This document shows positions 6,875-16,290 of a stretch of 64,000 nt of DNA, piece by piece. A program made the position numbers and the translations under genes. Below the pieces are notes generated by a model, which did not search any database, was not told the DNA's origin, and worked only from the letters and a program-made list of their open reading frames with translations. Position 1 is the stretch's first letter. The number at the start of each line of letters is the position of its first letter. Source of the DNA: Gillisia lutea (lineage in GTDB: Bacteria > Bacteroidota > Bacteroidia > Flavobacteriales > Flavobacteriaceae); NCBI RefSeq assembly GCF_021568705.1, contig NZ_JAKGTH010000006.1, positions 806,001 through 870,000 of the forward strand. Direction: 5' to 3'.

Positions 6875-7867
6875 TTATTCTACAATCAGTTTCAAATCTG
6901 TTTTCGATACATTCAATAAACCTGAAGCAGGTAACCTTAAGGTCATCGTTCTCCAGTTCTCGTCCTCTTCAAATATAGATTTAAATACCGGAATAGCTTC
7001 TTTTATTCTTCCGCTATTGGCCAATGCTACGGCTTTCCAATATCTCATTTCTAAATTCTTCGGAAACATTTTTTCTGCATTTCCGTATTCTTCCAGCGCT
7101 TTTTCAACATTTTCTTCTTCCATAGCTAGATCACCTCTATTCATATACTCATAGGCTCGAGCAACTTTCAACAACCTCTCGAGCTCTGCAAGCGGATTAT
7201 CACTGTCGTCTACCCGGAGGTCAATTTTTTTATCTTCCCAGGAATTCTCCACCTTGTTAGGGCCAACAACGATCAATGCGGCCGACTGTTTTCCACGAAT
7301 ATCCCCTCCGGCATCCTGCGCAGCCTGCAAGGCCATCACAACCCTTTCAGCTAAAGGAAGTTTTGGGTTGGTTATAAATGCCTTTTTCATTGCGGGAATA
7401 ACATCGTCATTCAGCATCATATTCGCCTGTACCGAAAAATTCTCACCCACATAATGAGAAGCCGATTCTACGCAATTAGCCCCCGTGAAAGCTGAGGCTT
7501 TTCCATTTGCATCTAAAAAAGCTACTTGCCTATATTCCCGACCCTCATCTTTTGAAATTAATTCTTTTAATGCATTCACGGCTGATTTACCTTTTTCCAT
7601 TAAAGCTAAGCCATTGGGCCCATATGCCGGGTTAACAAATGACTGGGTGGCAACTACGCCAACCCCAGATTTCCCCCATGGTACCAGGGCTCCTACAGAG
7701 AACCAATGACTTTGAACGCCAACCGCCATTTCTCCCGTAATAGAGTCTCTGGCAACAATCGAAAAAGTATGGGCAAATGGGTCTTTCATAATTGAGGGAT
7801 TTTGAGCAGTAGTGGTATTTATCATTATGAAACTTAAGCAGAATAGTAATAAGTATCGGGATTTCAT
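6875..7867 (-). CDS. Exported DUF1028 protein with C-terminal TPR-like region
   Basis: A signal peptide (MKSRYLLLFCLSFIMINTTTAQ) is followed by a DUF1028 domain (about residues 28-225), a predicted Ntn-hydrolase-like fold. Its hallmark segments are visible: FSIVARDSITGEMAVGVQSH, GVGVVATQSFVNP and a late GGDIRGKQSAAL block. In Ntn hydrolases the nucleophile becomes N-terminal after processing, and no such site can be assigned here. Residues 235-310 look helical and TPR-like (RAYEYMNRGDLAMEEENVE). The enzymatic function of the family is not established. It precedes the small repeat lipoprotein on the same strand. Confidence 0.85.
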   Translation of the reverse strand: MKSRYLLLFCLSFIMINTTTAQNPSIMKDPFAHTFSIVARDSITGEMAVGVQSHWFSVGALVPWGKSGVGVVATQSFVNPAYGPNGLALMEKGKSAVNALKELISKDEGREYRQVAFLDANGKASAFTGANCVESASHYVGENFSVQANMMLNDDVIPAMKKAFITNPKLPLAERVVMALQAAQDAGGDIRGKQSAALIVVGPNKVENSWEDKKIDLRVDDSDNPLAELERLLKVARAYEYMNRGDLAMEEENVEKALEEYGNAEKMFPKNLEMRYWKAVALANSGRIKEAIPVFKSIFEEDENWRTMTLRLPASGLLNVSKTDLKLIVE

Positions 7868-7987
7868 GAGGAATGGCTTTAAGTGAATTTAAAAATAGGT
7901 AATTTCTCATTACGATCAACTATTTCAAAATAGCTGATGTTTTTATAAAAAAAACCAGCTTTGAGATCAAAAATTAAAACTGTAATG

Positions 7988-8016
7988 TTTGTAACATCAT
8001 AGAAGTTTATAAATTT
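7988..8016 (+). promoter_or_regulatory. Putative tRNA-Arg promoter
   Basis: TTTG at 7988-7991 and TAAATTTA at 8009-8016 (one base off TAnnTTTG), 17 bases apart. The -7 box ends 14 bases before the mature tRNA 5' end. Confidence 0.5.
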
Positions 8017-8030
8017 ACGTCACAATAACT

Positions 8031-8102
8031 GGCCTCGTAGTTCAACGGATAGAATAGAAGTTTCCTAAACTTTAGATCCAAGTTCGATTCTTGGCGAGGT
8101 CA
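8031..8102 (+). tRNA. tRNA-Arg(CCT)
   Basis: Acceptor stem GGCCTCG with CGAGGTC, discriminator A, anticodon loop TTCCTAA with CCT at 8064-8066 (reads AGG), T-stem CCAAG/CTTGG with loop TTCGATT. It is 72 bases long without CCA. Confidence 0.93.
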
Positions 8103-8443
8103 CAAATAACTTCAAATCGTATAAACTTTTATTGAGCTGGTAGGCTATAATAAAGTTTCTTATTTTCTAAATTTTGCCGATTTCGAAATATAAAGATGAA
8201 CTTATTTGTTTTTGTTAAGAAAATCGTTTTCTTCTTTAAGAATTTTCTAAAAATAAGTAAATCAAGGTCTTTCGTGTAGAATTTCTTTAATTTTTGTGAA
8301 AAAAATCTTAATATTGAGCAAAAATATCACTTAAACGTCTTTGCGACAATTTCCCTACAACTTGTTGATATTTTTAATTTTGGTCTAATCGACTAGAAAA
8401 TTATATTAGATAGGGGAATAAGTGTGAAAATTAATTATACCCT
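8103..8443 (+). other. Intergenic region between tRNA-Arg and the FecI gene
   Basis: AT-rich, with no gene. It contains a short inverted repeat aagaaaa/ttttctt (8217-8233) and an exact -7 box TAATTTTG at 8375-8382. Otherwise I see nothing in it. Confidence 0.6.
8375..8382 (+). promoter_or_regulatory. Putative -7 box of the locus A fecI promoter
   Basis: TAATTTTG matches TAnnTTTG exactly, 61 bases before the TTG start of the sigma factor gene. No -33 box is found at normal spacing. Confidence 0.4.
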
Positions 8444-9046
8444 TTGAAAGAATTCGGAACAGGAAATACTGACAAGCTACTTGTAGGGCAACTTATTTCG
8501 GGTGATGAACATGCGTTTAGGCAATTATATCTAACATATAAGAACGATATTTATGCTTTCTGCTTTGCTATGCTTAAGTCTAAAACATATGCAGAGGAGG
8601 TTGTTCAGGAAGTTTTTCTAAGGGTTTGGCTTAATAGAAATGATTTGAATGTCGATCTATCATTTAAATCTTTCATATTCACTATTGCCAGAAATCTTAC
8701 CTTCAATTTTCTAAATAAAGCCTCAAACGAAAAAGATTTACATAAAGAGATTTTCTATAAAGCTGAAAAGTTTTCTTATTCCACAGATCAGTTCATGGAT
8801 GAAGTCGATTATAATCACATAAAAAATCAGGCCTTAGACCTATTACCTCCAAAACGAAAAATTATTTTTCAAATGTCTCGAATTGATGGTCATAGTTATG
8901 AGGAAATAAGTACTGAATTAGGAATATCTCTCAGTACTGTAAAAAACCAAATGAGTAAGGCCCTTGCAACCATCCGTCAATATCTTGAAGTAAATTCGGA
9001 TATAACTACCCTAATATTCCTACTTCTTTCAGATTGGGTACATTAA
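8444..9046 (+). CDS. FecI-type ECF RNA polymerase sigma factor (locus A)
   Basis: A cytoplasmic sigma-70 family factor of the Bacteroidota FecI-like group, 200 residues. Region 2 is at about residues 25-95 (QLYLTYKNDIYAF, EEVVQEVFLRVW). Region 4 is at about 135-190 with a helix-turn-helix (SYEEISTELGISLSTVKNQM). The start is TTG at 8444: no in-frame ATG lies upstream, and the family N-terminus fits. The anti-sigma gene follows after 157 bases. Such factors are held by the FecR partner and released when the STN domain of the cognate SusC signals substrate. It should therefore drive the downstream SusC operon. Confidence 0.9.
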   Translation: MKEFGTGNTDKLLVGQLISGDEHAFRQLYLTYKNDIYAFCFAMLKSKTYAEEVVQEVFLRVWLNRNDLNVDLSFKSFIFTIARNLTFNFLNKASNEKDLHKEIFYKAEKFSYSTDQFMDEVDYNHIKNQALDLLPPKRKIIFQMSRIDGHSYEEISTELGISLSTVKNQMSKALATIRQYLEVNSDITTLIFLLLSDWVH

Positions 9047-9203
9047 CTCAATTTATTCATTTCTTCTCCTTCAAGCCTTTTAAATTATGCTACCTAATGA
9101 GGTGTTTTAACATTTAATTTAAAAAAAGTTAAAAATAATTTAAAAGAGAGTAGTACTAAAAGACTTTTCAACTGTATTATATATAGAGATCATCAGAAAA
9201 GAT

Positions 9204-10385
9204 TTGGAAAAAGATAAGTACATACAGGAATTGCTTCGGAAATATATTCGAAATGAGTGTTCTCAAAAAGAATTACAAGAGATAATTAATTTCTTTCAAA
9301 AGAAAGATTCTATCTCCCAGTTTCCTAATTTGGAAGAGGTCATGGAAATGATGCCAGAGAAGGCTGAAATGGATGACCGAACTACAGATCGCCTTTTTGA
9401 GACTATATTATCTGTATCGAAAGAAAGAGACTTTAAACCGCAAAATTCATATTGGGGTAAAAAGAAATTTTACAAGTATGCTGCTGTGGCCGCTATTTTT
9501 ATTGCTTTCTTATGTTTAAACTTCTTTTATGATTTGCCAATTTCATTTACAAAGGTAAACAGTGATGTTAACATCCCTGAAAGCTTAATCACTCTTCAAT
9601 TAGAAGATGGTTCGGTAAAAATTTTAGAAGAGGGTGAGCAATTGGTTTTAGTAGATGAACAAGGAAATTTCCTGGGTTCACAAGACAAAAATCAATTAGT
9701 TTATAAGCCTAAAAGGCAAACTGAAGAAGTAAAGTTTAATACTCTTAGAGTTCCGTATGGTAAAAGGTTTGAGATAGAACTCTCAGATGGTACACATGTA
9801 CACTTAAATTCTGGTACCTCTTTTAGATACCCCGTACAATTTATTCCAGGAAAAATTCGTGAAGTTTATTTGAGCGGTGAGGCATTTTTTGATGTAGCGA
9901 AGGATACAGAGCATCCATTTATAGTAAATTCTGAGAACTTAAATATTAAGGTTTTAGGAACTCGTTTTAACGTTGCCTCATATAAGGAAGATAGTCGGGC
10001 AGATATAGTTTTGGTAGAAGGTTCAGTAGGAATGTATCCAGATGGAGAGAATTTACAGTCAGAACATTCCTTAATGCTTGTACCAGGGACCAAAGGTAGT
10101 TTTAATAAGAGTGAACTTTCATTAACAAAGAAAAAGGTAATTACAAGTGTATATACCTCTTGGATTAAAGGTGAGTTGGTTTTTAGAAATATGACTTTTA
10201 AAAATATTCTAAAAAAGCTGGAAAGGCATTATAATATTGAAATTGATAATAGAAATGAAATATTAGAAAATGAAACATTTAATGCGAATTTCGGAAATGA
10301 GCCTATTGAAAAAGTTATGGAATATTTAAAAACCATGTATGGAATAAAATATTCCATTAAAAACGATAAAATAATTATTGAATAA
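9204..10385 (+). CDS. FecR-type transmembrane anti-sigma factor (locus A)
   Basis: An inner-membrane regulator of 393 residues. The N-terminal cytoplasmic part (1-88) binds the sigma factor, one transmembrane helix lies at about residues 90-110 (AAVAAIFIAFLCLNFF), then comes a periplasmic FecR domain (about 175-290, with LSDGTHVHLNSGTSFRYP and GEAFFDVAKD). A C-terminal DUF4974 domain (about 315-390) would contact the STN domain of SusC. The start codon is TTG at 9204, as in the sigma gene. The order sigma, anti-sigma, STN-SusC is the standard cell-surface signalling arrangement. Confidence 0.9.
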   Translation: MEKDKYIQELLRKYIRNECSQKELQEIINFFQKKDSISQFPNLEEVMEMMPEKAEMDDRTTDRLFETILSVSKERDFKPQNSYWGKKKFYKYAAVAAIFIAFLCLNFFYDLPISFTKVNSDVNIPESLITLQLEDGSVKILEEGEQLVLVDEQGNFLGSQDKNQLVYKPKRQTEEVKFNTLRVPYGKRFEIELSDGTHVHLNSGTSFRYPVQFIPGKIREVYLSGEAFFDVAKDTEHPFIVNSENLNIKVLGTRFNVASYKEDSRADIVLVEGSVGMYPDGENLQSEHSLMLVPGTKGSFNKSELSLTKKKVITSVYTSWIKGELVFRNMTFKNILKKLERHYNIEIDNRNEILENETFNANFGNEPIEKVMEYLKTMYGIKYSIKNDKIIIE

Positions 10386-10466
10386 TAGTAATTAACAGTA
10401 ACCAATTAAAATATCATAATCATGATTGAAATGCCACTAGTGCCTGATTAGGAGTGGAGATAAAAA

Positions 10467-10496
10467 AATCGGAAAATGGTGACGCATTTCCCGATT
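10467..10496 (+). promoter_or_regulatory. Stem-loop in the susC leader (locus A)
   Basis: A 12-bp stem with one mismatch (10467-10478 with 10485-10496) and a 6-base loop, preceded by a run of seven A. It lies 47 bases before the susC ATG. No T-run follows, so it is not a standard plus-strand terminator. A similar structure precedes the susC gene of locus B. Confidence 0.5.
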
Positions 10497-10543
10497 AAAA
10501 AAGTGTGATCAATTACATAACCACAATTAAACATTACAAAAGT

Positions 10544-13500
10544 ATGAAAAAACTTCTTTACTACACAAGAAGCTCACACCCCTTGCTTAAATTTAACCTA
10601 AAGATGAGGTTGACACTATTGTTTGCTTTTATCACATTATTCACTTTACATGCAAATTCAGCATACTCTCAAAAAACAAATGTTACTCTAAATCTAGAAA
10701 ATGTTAGTATTGAAAGGCTTATTGATGAAATTGAGACAAAGACCGATTTCAGATTTGTATTCAAGACTAAGGATGTAGATCTCAATAGAAGAATTTCTAT
10801 TAAGGTTCAAAAAAAGCCTGTAACCCTAATTTTAAATGAGGTTTTTGGCCAATCGAGAACTTCGTATAACATTATCGATCAACAGATATTTTTAACTGAA
10901 AAATCAGGTAAAGGTGAGGGAGCTAATAGTTCTGACCAGAAAGTATTTCAATTAGACCAGAGTCAGATAAAAGGACTTGTTACCGATGAAAATGGTAACT
11001 CTTTCCCTGGGGTATATGTAATTATAAAAAATACTTCAAGTGGAGTGATTTCCGATCTCAATGGAAATTTTTCCATAACCGCTGGTCCTAAAGATATCCT
11101 ACTTTTTAGTCATATTGGCTATAGAACTCAGGAAGTGACGTTACAAGGCCCGGACTTTATCAACATTAAAATGGAAACCGATATGGCAGAACTGTCTGAG
11201 GTAATTCTAACTGGTATTTACCAAAGAAAGGCAGAAAGCTTTACTGGTTCTACAATTAGTGTTACCGGAGAGGAATTGAAGCGTGTTGGTAATTCCAATT
11301 TGTTTCAAGCTATTCAAAATATTGATCCGTCTATAGTTATAATGGATAATTTCTCTACAGGGTCTAATCCTAATGCTTTGCCAGATATGCAAATAAGAGG
11401 GACCTCTACTTTTCCTGCACAGGAAACAGATCTGGGAAGTGAATTAAAAGGCAACTTCCTGAAGGATCCAAACCAACCTTTGTTTATTTTAAATGGGTTT
11501 GAGGTTTCTATAGAGCAAGTATATGATCTTAATATAAACAGGATCGAAATGATCACGGTTCTTAAAGATGCTGCTTCAAAGGCATTATATGGTTCCAAAG
11601 CAGCTAACGGGGTTGTAGTGATAGAGACTAAACAACTTTCTTCTGACGAAGCTCTAATCACCTATAATAGTAGTCTTGATCTAGAATTTCCTGATCTTTC
11701 AAGTTATAATCTAACTAATTCAATGGAGAAGTTGGATGCCGAAGTAATAGATGGAATGTATGTTCCTTCCCTTAATGATTCTGATAACTATGTGGAGCTT
11801 CAGCAACTTTATAACTCAAGAAGGAAACTCGCATTAGAAGGATTGGATACCGACTGGATGGCAAAACCACTTCAGAATGGTATTGGTCAGAGACATGCTT
11901 TTTCTGTGGAACTAGGTAGTAATGATTTAAGAATGCAAGCCAATCTATCTTACCGTGATATTCAGGGAATTATGAAAGGCTCGGGTAGAGAAAATATAGC
12001 GGGAGGTATAACGGCTTTCTATCGTGTTAAGAACCTTTCCTTTCGTAATATTATTAACGTTAATAGTAATAAAACTACCGATTCCCCCTATGGAGAGTTT
12101 AGTGAATATGCTGTAATGAATCCTTATTGGCGGGCCGAAAATTTAGACGGGAGTATTCCTTATTATGCTGAAATCGGTCCTAATAACGTTCGATACACAA
12201 ACCCGCTTTATAATTCAACACTAAATTCCCGTATAGAGTCAAGCTACTTCAACTTTAGTAACAATTTCTATCTGGAATGGAATATTTTATCAAATTTAAA
12301 AGCAGTTACTAGGGTAGGTATTGATGTGAAGAAGAGTGATGGTGATGAATTCTATTCTTCAAAACATACAAAATTTGAAAATTATTTAACTCAGTCAGAT
12401 ATTCAGCGTAAAGGTTCTTATCAAATCAATAATGGTGAGAGCACTTATTTGTCAGGAGACTTTAACCTCCAGTATTCAAAAAATAGAAATAAGAGCTTCT
12501 ATTTCGCCAATGTTGGTTTTAATATAAGTGAAAGAAAATTTGAGGAAATTGTTCATAAAGCTGAAGGTTTTCCAAGCAGTAGAATGGACGATATCATTTT
12601 TGCTCGTGATTATGCACTTGATTCACGCCCTACTGGGATTAATGGAATTACCAGAGATATAGGGTTTTTGGCTGTTGGCTCTTATGTATATGATAATCGA
12701 TTTCTTTCTGATTTTACTCTTAGAACCAGTGCTTCCTCACAGTTTGGTGCAGACAAACGCTGGGCTAATTTCTGGAGCCTTGGTCTTGGATGGAACCTTC
12801 ACAACGAGAAATTCTTTAGAAGTTCTTTTCTTGAACAATTAAAAGTTAGGGGTTCCATAGGATCTACCGGTAACCAGAATTTTAATACCAACGAATCTAT
12901 TGCAACGTATGCTTACTATCTTAATTCAAGATATCAGGGATTTCCAGGGTCTTATGTTTTAAATATATCTAACCCATCACTACAGTGGGAATCTAAGTTT
13001 GATTATAATGCCGGATTGGATGCCAAGATAGGCCACCTTTCTTTAAGATTTGATTATTACGAAAGCTACACAGAAAACTTAATTACTGATATCACCATCC
13101 CATATTCTACAGGTTTTGATAGAGTAAAAGATAATTTGGGGAAAGTGAAGAACTCTGGAATAGAGGCAAATATTTCCTATTTATTATGGTCTAAAGGAAG
13201 GGATTTTGTGAGTATTAATGGAGGTGTTTCAACTAATAAGAATGAAATCGTGGAGCTGTCTAATGCAATGAAGTCTTATAACGAGGCAATGGATGAGCAG
13301 GCGGCTGATAGAGGAAATAGTGAACCTGTACATAAATATGAAGACGGTATGTCTATGAATGCGATCTGGGCGGTACGTTCATTAGGGATAGATCCTTCAA
13401 CAGGTAACGAGATTTACTTAGACAGAAATGGGAATACTACGTATGAATGGAGTGCAGAAGATCTTGCGGTAGTAGGTAACTCTAATCCAAAATACAGAGG

Positions 13501-13978
13501 CATATTTGGAATTTCGGGAGAATATAAAGGCTTCGGAGTTAACGTAACAGGCCGCTACTTAGGTGGTGGTCAGTTATATAATCAAACTTTGGTTGATAAG
13601 GTGGAAAATGTAGATATGAATTATAATGTAGATCGAAGAGTTCTTACCGGTAGATGGCTTTATCCTGGGCAAGATGCCCTTTTCAAAAGACTTGGAAAGT
13701 TTACCGTAGATACAGATGGTGATAATGTGGTAGAAAGTTACCAGGAAAAAACACGTGCAACCTCTCGATTCGTTCAGGATAGGAATGAATTAGATATAGC
13801 GGCTGTAAATGTTTATTACGAATTCCAGAAACAGGTAATTGACGCCTTGAAATTAAAAAGACTGAGACTTAGTTTTAATATGAATGAGGTTGCAAAATTT
13901 TCTTCTATAGAAATTGAAAGAGGAACCTTATATCCATTCTCGAGATCTATGTCATTTTCATTAACAGCAAACTTCTAA
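10544..13978 (+). CDS. SusC/RagA-type TonB-dependent transporter with STN domain (locus A)
   Basis: An outer-membrane TonB-dependent importer of about 1144 residues. I chose ATG 10544 over GTG 10505 because it gives a normal signal sequence (MKKLLYYTRSS then a hydrophobic core ending AYSQ). Domains in order are: STN secretin/TonB short N-terminal domain (about residues 40-115), carboxypeptidase-regulatory-like domain (about 140-220, GLVTDENGNSFPGVYV), plug (about 225-365, with VLKDAASKALYGSKAANGVV) and a 22-strand barrel ending in aromatic F. The STN domain marks it as a signalling transporter working with the FecI/FecR pair just upstream. SusD follows after 10 bases. The substrate is not recognisable from sequence. 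Confidence 0.92.
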   Translation: MKKLLYYTRSSHPLLKFNLKMRLTLLFAFITLFTLHANSAYSQKTNVTLNLENVSIERLIDEIETKTDFRFVFKTKDVDLNRRISIKVQKKPVTLILNEVFGQSRTSYNIIDQQIFLTEKSGKGEGANSSDQKVFQLDQSQIKGLVTDENGNSFPGVYVIIKNTSSGVISDLNGNFSITAGPKDILLFSHIGYRTQEVTLQGPDFINIKMETDMAELSEVILTGIYQRKAESFTGSTISVTGEELKRVGNSNLFQAIQNIDPSIVIMDNFSTGSNPNALPDMQIRGTSTFPAQETDLGSELKGNFLKDPNQPLFILNGFEVSIEQVYDLNINRIEMITVLKDAASKALYGSKAANGVVVIETKQLSSDEALITYNSSLDLEFPDLSSYNLTNSMEKLDAEVIDGMYVPSLNDSDNYVELQQLYNSRRKLALEGLDTDWMAKPLQNGIGQRHAFSVELGSNDLRMQANLSYRDIQGIMKGSGRENIAGGITAFYRVKNLSFRNIINVNSNKTTDSPYGEFSEYAVMNPYWRAENLDGSIPYYAEIGPNNVRYTNPLYNSTLNSRIESSYFNFSNNFYLEWNILSNLKAVTRVGIDVKKSDGDEFYSSKHTKFENYLTQSDIQRKGSYQINNGESTYLSGDFNLQYSKNRNKSFYFANVGFNISERKFEEIVHKAEGFPSSRMDDIIFARDYALDSRPTGINGITRDIGFLAVGSYVYDNRFLSDFTLRTSASSQFGADKRWANFWSLGLGWNLHNEKFFRSSFLEQLKVRGSIGSTGNQNFNTNESIATYAYYLNSRYQGFPGSYVLNISNPSLQWESKFDYNAGLDAKIGHLSLRFDYYESYTENLITDITIPYSTGFDRVKDNLGKVKNSGIEANISYLLWSKGRDFVSINGGVSTNKNEIVELSNAMKSYNEAMDEQAADRGNSEPVHKYEDGMSMNAIWAVRSLGIDPSTGNEIYLDRNGNTTYEWSAEDLAVVGNSNPKYRGIFGISGEYKGFGVNVTGRYLGGGQLYNQTLVDKVENVDMNYNVDRRVLTGRWLYPGQDALFKRLGKFTVDTDGDNVVESYQEKTRATSRFVQDRNELDIAAVNVYYEFQKQVIDALKLKRLRLSFNMNEVAKFSSIEIERGTLYPFSRSMSFSLTANF

Positions 13979-13988
13979 TCGCATAATT

Positions 13989-15452
13989 ATGAACAAAAAA
14001 CTTAGAAATATCCTTTTGGGATTATCGATAGCAGTTACCGCTTCTTCTTGCGAAAAAGAATGGCTTGATGTTACTGCTAATACACAAATTGAAGCCTCGG
14101 AACAGTTTAATTCTGAAGATGGATTCAAAGACGCCCTAATGGGGGTTTATATTGGAATGACTGCTCCAGAACTTTACTCAAAGGATCTAACCTGGAATAT
14201 CGTAGACCTTTTAAGTCAGCAATATGAAACCTTGCCAATAGCTTCACAATATGACCAGATACAGCAATTTAAATATGATGCAACAAGCTCTATAGACAAG
14301 CTAGACGGAATCTGGAAAAAATCGTATAATGTATTGGCCAATATAAATCTGGCGCTGGCTTATATAGATAAAGATGACAGTGTACTTCAGGATATAGATC
14401 ATTCATTAATAAAAGGTGAGTTACTAGCGCTGCGAGCATTTGTACATTTCGACTTATTGCGTTTATACGGAATAGGCGATTTGGGAAATAGAAATGTTTC
14501 TGGTGAATACGCCATTCCGTATGTTACACAATATGGAAAAGAAGTTACACCGCAGCTAGATTATATTGAGACCTTTGCCTTACTGGAAAATGATATAGAA
14601 ACTGCGATGGAACTTTTAAAAGAAGATCCAGTGTACCCAAACTCCAGCAGAGATGAAAACTATTTTACGGAAGCTAATCGAAATGGTTTTTATAATCATC
14701 GTGAACAGCGTCTGAATTACTATGCTGTGAAAGCTTTACAAGCCAGGGTGCTACAATGGCAGGGAGGTGAGAAACTACAGGCTGCGGCTATGGTAGCAGA
14801 GGAAGTGATTAACGAGTCTTTTACTTCGCTTATCGCTTCAGAAAATTACCCAGTAAGCAGTGACCCTATATTTTATCCGGAAATATTATTTGGACTGAAC
14901 GTGGAAGGTTTTGCAAACATAGTTAATCCTCAGCTGAACGCGGAAAGCAGTACCAATTATGATGCTTTATATTACACCCAGGAAAGAGCTACTGATGTTT
15001 TTGAAACCGATAGTGTAAATATTGGTCTGGCAGATGTTAGATTCAATACTTTGTTACAATCTCAATCTAGAGGTCTTATAAACATCAAGTTGCTCCAGAG
15101 TACTGATTCCCGAAATATTATGCCTCTTATAAAACTACCGGAAATGTATTACATCGCTGCAGAATATCATCTCGAAAAGGGTAATGTAGGAACTGCTGTT
15201 AATTACATAAATACAGTTAGAAGTAGTAGAGGAATTATTCAACAAATCCCGGAGAATTCTGAAGTAGAGCAGGTTAGAGAAGAACTAATGAAAGAATACC
15301 GAAAGGAATTCCTGATGGAAGGCCAATTATTCTTCTTTTATAAGAGAAAAGGGCTTAGTAATATACCCGGTCTATCGGATGACACGGTAGTGGATGATGA
15401 CATATATGTATTGCCTTATCCGGATAATGAAGTTGAATTTGGAAACAGATAA
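13989..15452 (+). CDS. SusD/RagB-type surface lipoprotein (locus A)
   Basis: The lid and ligand-binding partner of the upstream SusC. Lipobox ending TASSC (C21), then the SusD-like N-terminal TPR-rich region (EQFNSEDGFKDALMGVYIGM, GELLALRAFVHFDLLRLYG) and the RagB/SusD C-terminal domain (about residues 330-487, with LPEMYYIAAEYHLEKGN and YRKEFLMEGQLFFFYKR). The length of 487 residues is normal. It is the second gene of the susCD unit and is followed after 18 bases by the DUF4843 lipoprotein gene. Confidence 0.92.
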   Translation: MNKKLRNILLGLSIAVTASSCEKEWLDVTANTQIEASEQFNSEDGFKDALMGVYIGMTAPELYSKDLTWNIVDLLSQQYETLPIASQYDQIQQFKYDATSSIDKLDGIWKKSYNVLANINLALAYIDKDDSVLQDIDHSLIKGELLALRAFVHFDLLRLYGIGDLGNRNVSGEYAIPYVTQYGKEVTPQLDYIETFALLENDIETAMELLKEDPVYPNSSRDENYFTEANRNGFYNHREQRLNYYAVKALQARVLQWQGGEKLQAAAMVAEEVINESFTSLIASENYPVSSDPIFYPEILFGLNVEGFANIVNPQLNAESSTNYDALYYTQERATDVFETDSVNIGLADVRFNTLLQSQSRGLINIKLLQSTDSRNIMPLIKLPEMYYIAAEYHLEKGNVGTAVNYINTVRSSRGIIQQIPENSEVEQVREELMKEYRKEFLMEGQLFFFYKRKGLSNIPGLSDDTVVDDDIYVLPYPDNEVEFGNR

Positions 15453-15470
15453 GAACCAAAAAAAATTAAA

Positions 15471-16223
15471 ATGAAAAATTTTAAGACAGCCCTTTTCGCA
15501 TTGTTTGCCACTATTCTTTTAACTACGGCATGTGAGAAAGATGAGATAACCTCTTTTGAGGCAAAGCCAGCGGTAAATTTTACTGTTGTAAGTGAAAATG
15601 ATTATAAGTACAACAAACGATACAGTTTCCTAGGAAATACCGATGGAGAATTCTTAATGGAAATCCCGGTTAGAATTATGGGAAATTCAACCAATTATGA
15701 TAGGTACTTTAATGTAGAGATTATTCAGGATTCTCTTAGTACAGCTTCTGAAAACCTTTATGAAATTCAGAAAGGTGTGGTAAAAGCAGGAGAATTTGAT
15801 GGAAAGCTATATATAATAGTTTATAATTCAGAGGAATTGAAAAATGAAGAAGCTTCCTTACATCTGAGGTTTACTAACTCTGATGATTTCCAAGCAGGAA
15901 ATAAGGAAGCAGTAGAGTATACTGTTATCTGGACAGATAAAGTAATAGTTCCAAACTGGAGATGGTATTCTTATTTCTTCACCCGAACATCAAGTACCGC
16001 TGCCTATAGAGCAGTAGTAGAATCAACAGGTTATACAGACTTTACGCTGAATGACTATAGGGCGTTAGGACCAACCGGTGCTCAGGCAGTCGGTACCCAG
16101 TTTGGGGATTACGTGAAACAATATAATCTCGATCATCCGGACGCACCTCTTCTCCACGACGATGGAGATATGGCTGGCGAAGAGATAGTACCTCTATATT
16201 ATACTCATTCTCTTTACGATTAA
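15471..16223 (+). CDS. DUF4843 lipoprotein
   Basis: A 250-residue lipoprotein (lipobox LTTAC, C21) with a DUF4843-like beta-rich body. The family typically sits right behind SusC/SusD pairs and is thought to be an accessory surface component of the uptake complex. Segments seen are PAVNFTVVSENDY, a middle MEIPVRIMG stretch and a NWRWYSYFFTRTSS segment near the end. No enzymatic motif is visible. It is the third gene of the operon and is followed by the PKD-like lipoprotein. The DUF assignment is from memory of the family pattern. Confidence 0.75.
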   Translation: MKNFKTALFALFATILLTTACEKDEITSFEAKPAVNFTVVSENDYKYNKRYSFLGNTDGEFLMEIPVRIMGNSTNYDRYFNVEIIQDSLSTASENLYEIQKGVVKAGEFDGKLYIIVYNSEELKNEEASLHLRFTNSDDFQAGNKEAVEYTVIWTDKVIVPNWRWYSYFFTRTSSTAAYRAVVESTGYTDFTLNDYRALGPTGAQAVGTQFGDYVKQYNLDHPDAPLLHDDGDMAGEEIVPLYYTHSLYD

Positions 16224-16290
16224 ATTAATTAAAGCGTTCAAACCTCGCGTTAGTAGCTAGGTTTAATTTTAAACGTGCTAAATAACTATT

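Noticed and set aside
6870-7709. Several plus-strand open frames opposite the DUF1028 gene
   Set aside because: Low-complexity translations with no family resemblance; the reverse-strand gene has a signal peptide and a known domain.
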